This document shows positions 25,173 through 34,237 of a stretch of DNA of 64,000 nt, piece by piece (position 1 is the stretch's first letter; every line of letters starts with the position of its first letter). Source of the DNA: CALBPI01 sp038533155 (GTDB lineage: Bacteria > Pseudomonadota > Gammaproteobacteria > Steroidobacterales > Woeseiaceae); NCBI GenBank assembly GCA_038533155.1, contig JBCAZH010000012.1, positions 1 to 64,000 on the forward strand, in the 5' to 3' direction. The position numbers were made by a program, and so were the translations under genes. The notes below the pieces were generated by a model. That model worked only from the letters and a program-made list of their open reading frames with translations. It did not search any database and had not been told where the DNA came from.

Positions 25173-25829
25173 TTATTCGCTTATGTCCTCGGCGGGTTGG
25201 GATTCAGGCAGCTCGTCTGTCGCCATTTCCTCGACCTCAGCAGAAGAGTCCTCTGCTTCATCAGTCTCTGACGGCGAATCTGACAAAGGCTCTGCCGAAC
25301 CCGTTTCGATGAGCCGGACGAGGCGCTCCAACTGCAGGCCGAGCGTCGCGTCAACGGCGGGCGCAATCTGATCCAGCCCATCGGGATCGTATCCGCCGAC
25401 GCGGTACTCCATCGCCATCGCTGTGCCGCTCTCATCATCGGCGAAACTGAAGGTCATGTTGCCGTCCACACCCATAAGGCCGAGCGGGCCAAGCCCGCCG
25501 GTAAGCCGGAGCAGGCTTTCCTTGCGAATCGCTGTGACGGTAAGGTGCACGACTGCGTCCGCGGCGCCAAGATCCTCGCAGAAACAACCCAAGGCTCGCG
25601 GTTCGATGTAGAGATTCGTCGCATCCCCCGAGTAGGTATGCGCGCTATCCCACCACTCCGCCACATGCCCGAGTAACATACGCCAGACGGTTTCCCTGGG
25701 CGCCACAACACGTAGCTCGTGACGAACCACAAACCCGGTCTTCTCCGCATGCAGTACTTCGGCGCGACCGTTTGCTACTACTGACATCAAGACCAGCAGC
25801 ACGCACAGTTGTCGATTAAAGGCGTTCAT
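25173..25829 (-). CDS. Exported SRPBCC (START/Bet v 1-like) domain protein
   Basis: A 218-residue protein with a signal peptide (cleavage near NGRAE, about residue 23). The hydrophobic-ligand-binding SRPBCC fold spans about 30-175: VRHELRVVAPRETVWRMLLGHVAEWWDS is the typical first helix-grip segment, with GNMTFSFADDESGTAMAMEYRVGG later. The C-terminal 40 residues are very acidic (SPSETDEAEDSSAEVEEMATDE) and probably disordered. Exported SRPBCC proteins of this kind are widespread but uncharacterised. It lies between the convergent heme operon and the BASS transporter gene on its own strand. Confidence 0.72.
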   Translation of the reverse strand: MNAFNRQLCVLLVLMSVVANGRAEVLHAEKTGFVVRHELRVVAPRETVWRMLLGHVAEWWDSAHTYSGDATNLYIEPRALGCFCEDLGAADAVVHLTVTAIRKESLLRLTGGLGPLGLMGVDGNMTFSFADDESGTAMAMEYRVGGYDPDGLDQIAPAVDATLGLQLERLVRLIETGSAEPLSDSPSETDEAEDSSAEVEEMATDELPESQPAEDISE

Positions 25830-25872
25830 CGCATTACCCAGTGTCTACCCAATGACTGAGGATACTGCGTTG

Positions 25873-26805
25873 TTAGTCGCTATGCATCGTAGACATGAGT
25901 TCGGGCTGAGGCAGGCGCCGTCGGCGCCACCACAAGGCAATTCCCGCGCCCGTCAGAAGGTGCCAAACGCCCCACCAAGCGGTAACCAGCGCGGTGCCGC
26001 CGAGACCGCCAAAGAATGTGAATATCACAGTCAGGCCGAGCGCGGTGTTCTGAATCCCGACCTCAATCGCGATTGACCGCGCCTCTGTCTCATGGAGACG
26101 GCAAACCTTCGCCAAACCGATACCGGCCAACAACGCCAAACCGTTGTGGATCGCGACCAAACCGACGATTTCATGCGCCTGCGCCAAGAACAACCGTCCA
26201 TTCGCGACGAACGCTGCGGCCACGAACAAGCCAAACGCACCCATTGAGAAAACCTTAAACGGCGTGCGGAGCTTTTTAGCGAGCGCGGGCAGAAATGTCC
26301 CGACTAACCCGCCGATCGATGCTGGCAAAAGCAGTACACCAGCAACCAGCACGAGCATCTCCAGCCAGTCTATCCGCACCTCACGTAACAGTTGCGCGAC
26401 GTCGGGAACAAATTGCCCCCAGAACGCGATAGAGAAAGGAGTCGTCACAAAACAGATCGCGCTTGTCACGGCCGACAACGCGATGCTCAACGCGACATCA
26501 CCACGCGCCAAATGCGAGAAGAAATTACTGACGCTTCCGCCGGGGCACGCGGCAATGATGATCATACCGAGCGCAAGCGAGGCCGTGGGCTTGAGAAACA
26601 GAGCCAAGCCGACGGTTAAGACAGGCAGCAACAACCACTGCCCAAATAGACCTACAAGGAGTACAAGCCATCGGCCGCGCAATTTTTTGACGTCTTGCCA
26701 ATGCAGGTCTAAACCCACACCGAACATAATCAGCGCCAACAGTACGTTCAGCGCGAGCAGCGCGTCGGGGTTGAAGTTTAGTTGCGCTTGGTCGATTCCT
26801 GCCAA
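25873..26805 (-). CDS. BASS-family (bile acid:sodium symporter) transporter
   Basis: A 310-residue inner-membrane protein with about nine to ten hydrophobic segments and the BASS hallmarks: MFGVGLDLHWQD after the first helix, the crossover motif AACPGGSVSNFFSHLARGDVALS, and a C-terminal EVGIQNTALGLTVIF. The family carries organic anions, often keto acids or pantoate-like compounds, with sodium; the substrate here is unknown. The TTG at 26805 is the only reasonable start, with a G-rich sequence upstream. It follows the TonB-like gene by 15 nt and likely shares its transcript. Confidence 0.9.
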   Translation of the reverse strand: MAGIDQAQLNFNPDALLALNVLLALIMFGVGLDLHWQDVKKLRGRWLVLLVGLFGQWLLLPVLTVGLALFLKPTASLALGMIIIAACPGGSVSNFFSHLARGDVALSIALSAVTSAICFVTTPFSIAFWGQFVPDVAQLLREVRIDWLEMLVLVAGVLLLPASIGGLVGTFLPALAKKLRTPFKVFSMGAFGLFVAAAFVANGRLFLAQAHEIVGLVAIHNGLALLAGIGLAKVCRLHETEARSIAIEVGIQNTALGLTVIFTFFGGLGGTALVTAWWGVWHLLTGAGIALWWRRRRLPQPELMSTMHSD

Positions 26806-26820
26806 GCTGGCCCGCCCTGG

Positions 26821-28197
26821 TTACTCTAGATTGTAATCCAGGTAAGCATACACCCGTTGTGCCACGGCTTGCCCACGCACTTCACGGGGCTCGTAACGCC
26901 ACTCGGATACAGCGCGGATTGCAGATCGGTCAAACACGTTGGATGACGCACTGGTTTCGACCACTTCGATGTCGCGTGTTGTACCGTCGGCCGCCACAGT
27001 GAACTCGACCTTCAGACGGCCATTGAGCCCACGCCGCAGTGCGGTGCGCGGATACACCGGAGCCACCGCCTGGGTCCGGCGCAGAGTGGCCGCTGAGACC
27101 GTCTCGGCCGTCGCTAAATCGATGTATGCACGATCGATCGTCGCCTGTAGATTGCTGGCAGCTGCCGCATCCAAGGCGGCGACTTCGCCTTGCAGCGACT
27201 CGGCTAAAGCCAAATCGCCAGTACCGGCTGCATTTCTTGCCTCGGTCCCGAGAAGCGCCACTAGCTGTGCCTGCACTTCCCCTCTTCCATCCGCATCAGC
27301 TGGAACATCGGACAACTGCGCGATCGCGCCGCTGGGCCCTGTCAGCGACCCGTCACGCAACGCAGATCGAACGCCCGAAAGAGGGTCAACCGATGCGCTA
27401 GCTGTAGCTGGAGGAGGTGTTGCTTGCTGACTGCGCGCTTGCGCGGCAGCTTGCTGTCGTTCGCGCTGTTGGCGTTCCCGACGCGCGGCGGCCGCTTCCG
27501 CTGCGGCCTGTTGATCGACTCGGTACGCGACCAACGCATCGCGCACCGCAGACCGTGTTTCCAATAAAGCGGCTGGCTCCGCACGCGGCAGTTCAGCTAG
27601 CGCGTCGAGTATCTCATTCGCATCGCTTTCGGCGCCGCGGCGCGCGGCGGCGATCGCAGCAGCACCTTGCGCTTCACGGAATTGTTCTAAATCGCTGCGA
27701 TAAGCGTCCACCGCACTCGATGTCACGCCCGCATTGCTGATCTGCTCGGACAGAAACGCAGCTCGCTGCCATTCCCGTTCAGCGACAGCGGTGGCGACCA
27801 GCTCACCAATCTCAGAAACTGCCGCTGCAAGTTCCGCTTCCGCATCAGCATTGTCGGGGTTCTGCTCCAGATAAAGCGAGTAGTAGTACAACGCATTGTT
27901 GCTCGATGGTTCGACCAACATGCCTGATTGCACCGCCAGCCGAGCTCTCGTCAACAATTCGTCCGACACGGAATCGGACGCGATGACCGCTTGGATCTGC
28001 TCTTCCTCTGGCGTCGCCTCGACAATCATCGGTGGCTCGCTTTCGACCACCGCGGAGTCTTTGCCAAAGAAGAAATACGCGAGCATCGCACCTGCGATTA
28101 ACAACGCGGCAATCAGCAACGGCGTGTCCATCGAACGTTTTGGTTCGTCGTCCATGCCTTGCTCGAGGTTATCCATATGTTCGCCACTCACTGCCAT
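26821..28197 (-). CDS. TonB-like energy transducer with a long Ala/Glu-rich periplasmic region
   Basis: A 458-residue inner-membrane protein: short cytoplasmic tail, one TM helix at about 25-44 (LLIAALLIAGAMLAYFFFG), then a predicted helical periplasmic region with TPR-like segments and a coiled Ala/Gln/Arg-rich stretch (about 235-265). The last 80 residues form a TonB C-terminal domain (APVYPRTALRRGLNGRLKVEF ... SEWRYEPRE). Such domains contact outer-membrane receptors or secretins. It sits between the double-receiver protein and the BASS transporter genes. No ExbB/ExbD is encoded nearby. Start ATG at 28197. Confidence 0.85.
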   Translation of the reverse strand: MAVSGEHMDNLEQGMDDEPKRSMDTPLLIAALLIAGAMLAYFFFGKDSAVVESEPPMIVEATPEEEQIQAVIASDSVSDELLTRARLAVQSGMLVEPSSNNALYYYSLYLEQNPDNADAEAELAAAVSEIGELVATAVAEREWQRAAFLSEQISNAGVTSSAVDAYRSDLEQFREAQGAAAIAAARRGAESDANEILDALAELPRAEPAALLETRSAVRDALVAYRVDQQAAAEAAAARRERQQRERQQAAAQARSQQATPPPATASASVDPLSGVRSALRDGSLTGPSGAIAQLSDVPADADGRGEVQAQLVALLGTEARNAAGTGDLALAESLQGEVAALDAAAASNLQATIDRAYIDLATAETVSAATLRRTQAVAPVYPRTALRRGLNGRLKVEFTVAADGTTRDIEVVETSASSNVFDRSAIRAVSEWRYEPREVRGQAVAQRVYAYLDYNLE

Positions 28198-28206
28198 TGC
28201 CTGGGC

Positions 28207-29478
28207 CTACGACTTACGACGCCAGAACTTACTGAGCGACTTAATACGATCGATCACTGTGTCCATCGCGCCCGTCTTAACGCGATCGAGCTCTTCACTG
28301 GTCTCGACCTGCATTCTCGGGATCAAGCTCGGATCTGCCCGCATCTGAAGGTGTCGCAGCGCACCACCATTCACGTTTTGGAGCAGTCGATCATGTGCCA
28401 CAGGCTTCGACATGTAACGGAATACTTGCCCATGGTTGATCAACGAGATCATCTCCGCAGCATCACGGTCGTCGCTGACAACGATCGCAATCAATTCCGG
28501 TAGATGCTGCTTGAACTTGTTCAGGACTTTGCGCAATACGGAGCCTTCGCTGCTGACCTCAGAGATCAGGACGCCGGCCTTGCGCTGCATGATGAGTTCG
28601 AGCACCTTGATCAATCTGTTCGCGTGATAGAGCTTGTAGCGCGACCCGAGGACTGATTGCACTTCTGCAAAAAACTCGTCGCTCAGTGTGAAGACCACAA
28701 CGCCGACGCCTTCCATATCGCGGAACGCGTCCGAACGAGCGCCATGATGCACGCTATCGCCCGACAGAATGACTTGCTCGCCGGTTTCTGCCGTTGAGTC
28801 AGGAGTCGGCTCGGGCTCCGGCGCGTCTTCGACCGGTTCAGCTTTGCCGCGAGCGGCAAGCATAGCTGGAATCAAAGACGGCCCTCGACGACGACCAATC
28901 GGCCGGGTTTGCGTGCCAATCGCCGCATCGGGCGTATCGTCGGTTGCCGCATCTCCAGTGTCATCAGCGGCTGGCGCTGGCTGTGGCGCTTCACTTTTCG
29001 GCGCCGGAGGGGCCTCAGGAAAATCGGTTGGCGTTGGCGCCAGAATCGGGGCGTCCGACGCCTCGACCGCCAGCTCAATCGTGGCCCGCAGATGTTCCGG
29101 CGGGCAGGGCTTGGACAAGAAACGGAAAACCTCGCCGACGTTAATCGATCCCTCGATCGCATCGAGATCCGCGTAACCCGTCAGCAAAATGCGCATCGTC
29201 CGAGGTGCCTGCTGGCGCACCGCGCCCAGCACTTCCACCCCTTCCATTTCCGGCATCCGCTGGTCAGCAACGATCACATCAGCATCTTGCTCGACGCACA
29301 TCCGAATGGCTTCCTCGCCAGATGTGGTCAGAAACAACTCATAATCACGGCGGAACAGTGCCCGCATGGCATTGAGTACGCGCTTTTCATCGTCGACGAA
29401 GACAACCCGCGGCTTACGCGACGGATCGCGCTGTCGCGCGCCTCCGTTCAATTCTTCACTCGCTTGCGTTAAAGCCAT
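28207..29478 (-). CDS. Response regulator with one canonical and one degenerate receiver domain
   Basis: A 423-residue cytoplasmic protein without a DNA-binding or enzymatic output domain. Receiver 1 (about 24-140) is complete: acidic pair Asp29/Asp30, phospho-acceptor Asp72 in ADQRMPEMEG, Thr100 and Lys123 in LSKPC. A Pro/Ala-rich linker (about 145-240) leads to a second receiver-like domain (about 255-375), where the acceptor position reads LISEVSSEG (no Asp) but YMSKPV is kept, so it is a pseudo-receiver. The C-terminus is helical and basic. It is co-directional with the histidine kinase gene 14 nt upstream, its likely partner; output is probably by protein-protein contact, perhaps with the TonB-like neighbour. 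Confidence 0.87.
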   Translation of the reverse strand: MALTQASEELNGGARQRDPSRKPRVVFVDDEKRVLNAMRALFRRDYELFLTTSGEEAIRMCVEQDADVIVADQRMPEMEGVEVLGAVRQQAPRTMRILLTGYADLDAIEGSINVGEVFRFLSKPCPPEHLRATIELAVEASDAPILAPTPTDFPEAPPAPKSEAPQPAPAADDTGDAATDDTPDAAIGTQTRPIGRRRGPSLIPAMLAARGKAEPVEDAPEPEPTPDSTAETGEQVILSGDSVHHGARSDAFRDMEGVGVVVFTLSDEFFAEVQSVLGSRYKLYHANRLIKVLELIMQRKAGVLISEVSSEGSVLRKVLNKFKQHLPELIAIVVSDDRDAAEMISLINHGQVFRYMSKPVAHDRLLQNVNGGALRHLQMRADPSLIPRMQVETSEELDRVKTGAMDTVIDRIKSLSKFWRRKS

Positions 29479-29492
29479 GATCTGCCGGGCGC

Positions 29493-31376
29493 CTATGCTG
29501 TTTTCTCGGCTGGAAACGCAAGGTCACCCTCGCCTTCGGTCAATTGACCGGATTCCAGCGCTTCGGTTAATGCTTCAAGCTCCTCGAGCTCGCGTGCCAT
29601 GTCGCTCATACCGGCGTCTCCACCGACCGGCAGGCTTATGGTAAAAGTAGATCCCTTTCCTACTTCAGACTGAATGTCCAACGATCCGTCGTGCGCGTCA
29701 ATGATTTTCTGACTGATCGACAAACCGAGCCCGGTGCCTTTACCCACTTCCTTCGTGGTAAAGAACGGGTCGCGGATCTTCGACAAGGTCTCCGCGTCCA
29801 TCCCTTCGCCGGTGTCCTTCACGCTGATAAACGCGCGTTCGTTCTCTGACCAGGTGGTGATAGTCAGCACGCCATCGCGCCCCATAGCGTCGGCAGCATT
29901 CTTGATCAGATTCAGCAGGACCTGGTTGATCTGACTTGGCGAACAGGTGACCGGCGGCAAATCTCCAAGGTTCTTGCGCACCTCGATTCCGCCTTTCAAT
30001 ACGTTCTTCGCGATCACTAGCGTCCGGTCGACCCCATCGTTCAGGTTAACCTTGTCAGTCGCTGCGCGATCCAGTCGACTGAAGTCTTTCAACGATTGTG
30101 CCATTTCGGAAAGCTGCTCAAGGCCTTCACTACTGTCGTCCAGCAGATCGTTACACTCCTCAAGGTCATCGCGCATGCCCTCTTGGTTGAGCGCTTGGTC
30201 AAGCCGACGCAGCTGCTTGACGAAGGCATCCTTGTCCGCGCCGCCAGCGCGCAACAAGCCCAACATGTCATCCGTAATGGCCACGAACTGATTGAAACTC
30301 GATAGCCGCTCTTTAATTAGCGTGGTGTTGCTCAACAGATACCAAAGCGGCGTGTTGATCTCGTGGCTGATTCCAGCCACCAACTCACCCAGCGAAGACA
30401 TCTTCTCGGCCTGCACCAACTGCGCCTGCGACTCTTTAAGCTCGGAGTAAGCCGACGACAACTCACGAGTTCTCTCAGCTACGCGCTCTTCGAGCGAGAT
30501 GTTGAATTGTTCCAACTCCGCGTTGGTGTCATTGAGCTGCTCGTTACTCTGACGCAATCGAACCAGGGCGAAGCCGGTCAGTAGCAACATCAATCCGGCC
30601 ACGCCACCGAGCAGCAAGCGCGCGCGATCCGCTTTCGAAGTCACCCGCGCATTGTTGGCCGACACAGCGCCGTAAAGCTGTTGTGCCACGGCAGGGAAAT
30701 TCGCAGCCTCAACCTCGTCGAGCGCCTCTAATGCGTCGGTTCGCGTCACAAGGACCGTGCGCGATGCGTCCAGCAGCCCTGCTAGCCCGCCGGGCGCACG
30801 CCTGACCTCATCCGCTTTCTGAACGAATGCGTCCAGCCGCGTCTCGAGGCTGCTCTCCGCAAGCGTGGACTTGCCTGTTGCGTAATCTAAGATGTCGACG
30901 GTGAGCGCGAAAAGAGACTGCGACAACGTTTCTTCGTTGCGTTCACGCAGTGCCCGCACCACTGCCGGGCCGTCCTCGCGCAGCACATTGGCCGATTCAG
31001 CCAGGCGATTCTGCACTTCGCTAAACCCAGCCACACCTGACAGCAGTTTCTCAACACTTCGCGTGTAGGCAGCCGCTGATTGTCCGACGGACGCATCACG
31101 AATCGACGAAGGCGGCGCACGAAGAACATCGACACCCGCACTCAACCGTTCGGTCAGCGACGCGACCGTCTCAGGGAGCGCTTGTGCCTCGCCGGCATAC
31201 ACACTCAGCGTACTGGCCAAAGTCTCGTGATCACGCTGACTCTGACGTAACGCAGATACGTAATTGCTGTAGTCGAGGTAGAATTGAGCATCAACGGTGC
31301 GCGATTCACGCACGAGTACGGTGAGCAACACCACCATCAACATCGCGATCATTGCAATGAGGATTTTTTTCAGCAT
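29493..31376 (-). CDS. Membrane sensor histidine kinase with an all-helical periplasmic domain
   Basis: A 628-residue two-TM kinase. TM1 is about 5-25, the periplasmic region 26-250 is entirely helical by composition (possibly a DAHL-like double helical sensor), and TM2 is about 251-273. A coiled coil (SNEQLNDTNAELEQFNISLEER) leads to the H-box SSLGELVAGISHEINTP with His338. An unusual helical insertion of about 100 residues lies between the H-box and the second helix, followed by the ATPase domain with N-box NLIKNAADAM, G1 DTGEGM, F-box FFTTKEVG and G2 GKGTGLGLSIS. ATG 31376 starts directly at TM1; the frame is open to 31565 without a sensible signal. It pairs with the downstream double-receiver protein. 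Confidence 0.9.
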   Translation of the reverse strand: MLKKILIAMIAMLMVVLLTVLVRESRTVDAQFYLDYSNYVSALRQSQRDHETLASTLSVYAGEAQALPETVASLTERLSAGVDVLRAPPSSIRDASVGQSAAAYTRSVEKLLSGVAGFSEVQNRLAESANVLREDGPAVVRALRERNEETLSQSLFALTVDILDYATGKSTLAESSLETRLDAFVQKADEVRRAPGGLAGLLDASRTVLVTRTDALEALDEVEAANFPAVAQQLYGAVSANNARVTSKADRARLLLGGVAGLMLLLTGFALVRLRQSNEQLNDTNAELEQFNISLEERVAERTRELSSAYSELKESQAQLVQAEKMSSLGELVAGISHEINTPLWYLLSNTTLIKERLSSFNQFVAITDDMLGLLRAGGADKDAFVKQLRRLDQALNQEGMRDDLEECNDLLDDSSEGLEQLSEMAQSLKDFSRLDRAATDKVNLNDGVDRTLVIAKNVLKGGIEVRKNLGDLPPVTCSPSQINQVLLNLIKNAADAMGRDGVLTITTWSENERAFISVKDTGEGMDAETLSKIRDPFFTTKEVGKGTGLGLSISQKIIDAHDGSLDIQSEVGKGSTFTISLPVGGDAGMSDMARELEELEALTEALESGQLTEGEGDLAFPAEKTA

Positions 31377-31609
31377 GGTCCTGAGCTTCTGACAGTTACC
31401 TGAATTCCACGGCAGCCACCGTATGCGAATGGCGACATAGCGTCCGTGACGGTTTTCACATGAAATCAAAAAGATTTTGTAAAAAACAGCGCCGAACCCC
31501 GTCATTGCGTTGGAATTCGCCTCATCAGACAGGTCTGCCTGAATCAATTTGACCAGAAACAGCAAATCCGGGGATCGCGCATTCTTTTCGACAAGGCTAT
31601 AAACAACTG

Positions 31610-33016
31610 ATGGAACTAGAGTTTTTCGGAGCAGCCGGTGAGGTCACTGGCTCCTGTCACATCCTCCGCATTGCAGGGCGCACAATTTTGCTGGATTGCG
31701 GGATGATCCAGGGCGGTAAGCGCGCGGAAATGCGGAATCGTGACGCATTTCCGTTTTCTGCCGGAGATGTCGACGCAGTTGTTCTAAGTCACGCGCACCT
31801 TGACCACAGCGGTCGACTGCCACTTTTGGTCAGGCGCGGGTTCAAAGGGCCGATCCATACCCATTTCGCCAGCAAAGACCTCAGCCGTGTTTTGCTGGCT
31901 GATGCCGCGCATCTTGGCGTCCGGGACACCGAAAGAAAAAACCGCCGACGCCGTCGTGCGGGCAAACCGCTCCTCGAGCCGCTGTTCGAACTGAACGACG
32001 CAGAACGCGCCGTCCAGCAAATGGTGTCGCATCGCTACCACGAAGCGTTTGAAGTGACACCGGAAGTGTCAGTCGTCTTTCATGACGCGGGCCATATCAT
32101 GGGGTCGGCTGTGGTCGAACTTCGATTGCGCCATGATGGCGTTGAACGTCGGTTGCTGTTCAGTGGTGATCTCGGCCAATACGACACACCCATCTTGCGT
32201 GATCCTGAGTCACTCAGCGGCATCGACGCTGTGTTGATGGAGAGCACCTACGGCGGCCGCACTCACCGTAGCCGGGCCGATACCATCGAAGAGCTTGGTC
32301 AGATTCTGGCTGCAGCACGTGCCGATGGTGGCAATGTTTTGATACCCGCGTTCGCTATCGGCAGGAGCCAAGAGCTCTTGTATGAACTCGGCGCGCATGC
32401 ACGGGAGTGGCACCTGGACGATTGGCACGTTTTCCTGGACAGCCCGATGGCGATCGAAGCCACCGAGGTGTACTGGGATTACCCGCACCTCTACGACGAG
32501 GATGCGACGAAGCTCCGGCGCGAATCGAACGAGATGCCACCGATCAAACATCTGCACCTGACACGGACCGCGGGCGAGTCTCAAGTGATCAACCGACTGT
32601 CCAGCGGCGCGATCATTCTCGCGGGTAGCGGCATGTGCAATGGCGGCAGAATCCTACATCACCTCAAGCACAACCTTTGGCGCCCTGAGGCGCATGTCGT
32701 CATTGTTGGTTTCCAGGCGCCTCAGTCACTCGGTCGAAAACTGGTCGAGCGCCGCAAACGCGTTCGCATCCACCGGGAATCCGTCGAAGTCGCCGCCAAC
32801 ATCCACACACTGGGTGGCTTGTCAGCGCATGGAGACTCCGGTGATTTGTCGCGGTGGTACGGTGCGCTAGGGAACACACCGCCGGTCTGGCTCGTGCACG
32901 GTGAGCCCGAACCTGGGAAAGCCTTGGCTGATCGTCTGAAGCAAGATCACGGCGCTCGGGTCCATCGCGCGATTCCGGGTCGTCGAGTCGACATCGCAGC
33001 GCTCGCCGATGTCTGA
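31610..33016 (+). CDS. Beta-CASP metallo-beta-lactamase-fold RNase-like protein
   Basis: A 468-residue enzyme of the CPSF73/Integrator-like beta-CASP group, zinc-dependent nucleases acting on RNA. All motifs are present: motif 2 SHAHLDHSG (about 63-71), motif 3 HDAGHIMGSA, motif 4 FSGDLG, beta-CASP motif A MESTYGGR, the GSGMCNGGR loop and the C-terminal SAHGD. An Arg-rich patch (RKNRRRRRAG, about 109-118) may bind RNA. Such genes are patchily spread in proteobacteria and their targets are largely unknown. Its end overlaps the sirtuin gene by 8 nt. It is divergent from the histidine kinase, with 233 nt between that contain no gene. Confidence 0.93.
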   Translation: MELEFFGAAGEVTGSCHILRIAGRTILLDCGMIQGGKRAEMRNRDAFPFSAGDVDAVVLSHAHLDHSGRLPLLVRRGFKGPIHTHFASKDLSRVLLADAAHLGVRDTERKNRRRRRAGKPLLEPLFELNDAERAVQQMVSHRYHEAFEVTPEVSVVFHDAGHIMGSAVVELRLRHDGVERRLLFSGDLGQYDTPILRDPESLSGIDAVLMESTYGGRTHRSRADTIEELGQILAAARADGGNVLIPAFAIGRSQELLYELGAHAREWHLDDWHVFLDSPMAIEATEVYWDYPHLYDEDATKLRRESNEMPPIKHLHLTRTAGESQVINRLSSGAIILAGSGMCNGGRILHHLKHNLWRPEAHVVIVGFQAPQSLGRKLVERRKRVRIHRESVEVAANIHTLGGLSAHGDSGDLSRWYGALGNTPPVWLVHGEPEPGKALADRLKQDHGARVHRAIPGRRVDIAALADV

Positions 33017-33839
33017 CGTCGAAGCGGCGGTGGCGCTGTGGCCCGACGATCAGCCCTTCGCGGTGTTGACGGGCGCCGGCTGCAGCACATCCGCAGGCAT
33101 ACCGGACTACCGAGACAAGCATGGTGAATGGAAGCATGCGCGTCCTGTGCAGTACGCCGACTTCATGGCGCAACACGCCGTTCGGCAGCGCTATTGGGCG
33201 CGCAGCATGCTCGGCTGGCCGCGAATGGCGCTCGCCGAACCTACCGAATGCCATCGATCTTTGGCTAACTTGCAAGATGCCGGCTGGATCAACGGCATCA
33301 TTACGCAAAATGTGGATCGATTGCATCAGCGGGCAGGCAGTAGCGCTATCGATTTGCATGGCGCACTCGAAGAGGTGCAATGCCAATCTTGTGGTGCTGA
33401 ATGGCAAAGACGCGAGTGGCAATCGAGAATCGCTGATCTGAACCCGGACTGGGCTGCTACGGTATCCAGCGTTCGGGATGCGCCGGACGGAGACGCGATC
33501 GTCGAAGGTGCGGACTATGCGTCGTTTGTCGTGCCCGACTGCGACCGTTGCGGTGGGATCGTCAAGCCGAAAGTCGTGTTTTTCGGTGAAAACGTGCCAA
33601 AACCGCGCGTCGAGGCGGCCTTCGATATGGTGCATTCCGCCGCGGGTTTGTTGGTGGTCGGGTCTTCGTTGATGGTGTTCTCGGGCCTACGGTTCGTGCG
33701 CGCAGCGCACCAAAGCGACAAGCCCGTCATTATCATCAATCGCGGCATTACGCGGGGAGACGATCTCGCAACCGTGAAAATCGAGGCGGATGTCGGCGAA
33801 TGTACGCGAGCGCTCTACGAGGCACTGTCGGCTCGCTAG
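33009..33839 (+). CDS. Sir2-family NAD-dependent protein deacylase
   Basis: A 276-residue sirtuin. It has the NAD-binding GAGCSTSAGIPDYRD (about 22-36), TQNVDRLH and LHGALEEV with the catalytic His, four zinc cysteines (CQSC and CDRC), PKVVFFGENVP, and VGSSLMVFSG. The IPDYRD form and size resemble the class II (SIRT4-like) sirtuins. It removes acyl groups, or transfers ADP-ribose, on proteins in the cytoplasm. It is translationally coupled to the beta-CASP RNase gene (8-nt overlap), hinting at a shared process. Its 3' end overlaps the convergent membrane protein gene by 4 nt. Confidence 0.93.
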   Translation: MSDVEAAVALWPDDQPFAVLTGAGCSTSAGIPDYRDKHGEWKHARPVQYADFMAQHAVRQRYWARSMLGWPRMALAEPTECHRSLANLQDAGWINGIITQNVDRLHQRAGSSAIDLHGALEEVQCQSCGAEWQRREWQSRIADLNPDWAATVSSVRDAPDGDAIVEGADYASFVVPDCDRCGGIVKPKVVFFGENVPKPRVEAAFDMVHSAAGLLVVGSSLMVFSGLRFVRAAHQSDKPVIIINRGITRGDDLATVKIEADVGECTRALYEALSAR

Positions 33840-34237
33840 AGAACATCCAAGCGATATTCGAGGACAATCAGCACAGCGCCAACCAGCAAGCCCAGCAGGC
33901 TGATTGGATCACCTGTCGTCAGCCAAACCTGTATCGCGACCACCGCGATCGAGAGGCCGAGCAGATACAATGTCGGACCTGGCACCAGATTTCGACTGCG
34001 ACCATTGATCGCGGACACCAGCAAACTGAGTCCTGCCACCAGCGTACAGCCAATTGCTAGACCGAGCGGCAGGTAGTCAAGACTCAGAGACCCGCTGCCG
34101 GCCGCGTCAATGACGAACGCCACGAGCTGAATGTAGCTCCAGAGTCCGTATCCAGCGACCAGTGCCAGAACGAGCCCCAGAAGCGCGACAAACGGACGCC
34201 GCCGTTTCTGCTCTGCTATCTCTTCGCTTCCTGCCAT
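33836..34237 (-). CDS. Small three- to four-helix membrane protein, unknown
   Basis: A 133-residue inner-membrane protein with a charged start (EEIAEQKRRRP) and three to four hydrophobic helices (about 17-45, 55-78, 85-105 and 110-128). No family recognised. ATG 34237 was taken; a TTG three codons earlier is possible. It overlaps the end of the efflux outer-membrane gene by 22 nt and so may belong to the RND operon as its last gene. Confidence 0.65.
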   Translation of the reverse strand: MAGSEEIAEQKRRRPFVALLGLVLALVAGYGLWSYIQLVAFVIDAAGSGSLSLDYLPLGLAIGCTLVAGLSLLVSAINGRSRNLVPGPTLYLLGLSIAVVAIQVWLTTGDPISLLGLLVGAVLIVLEYRLDVL

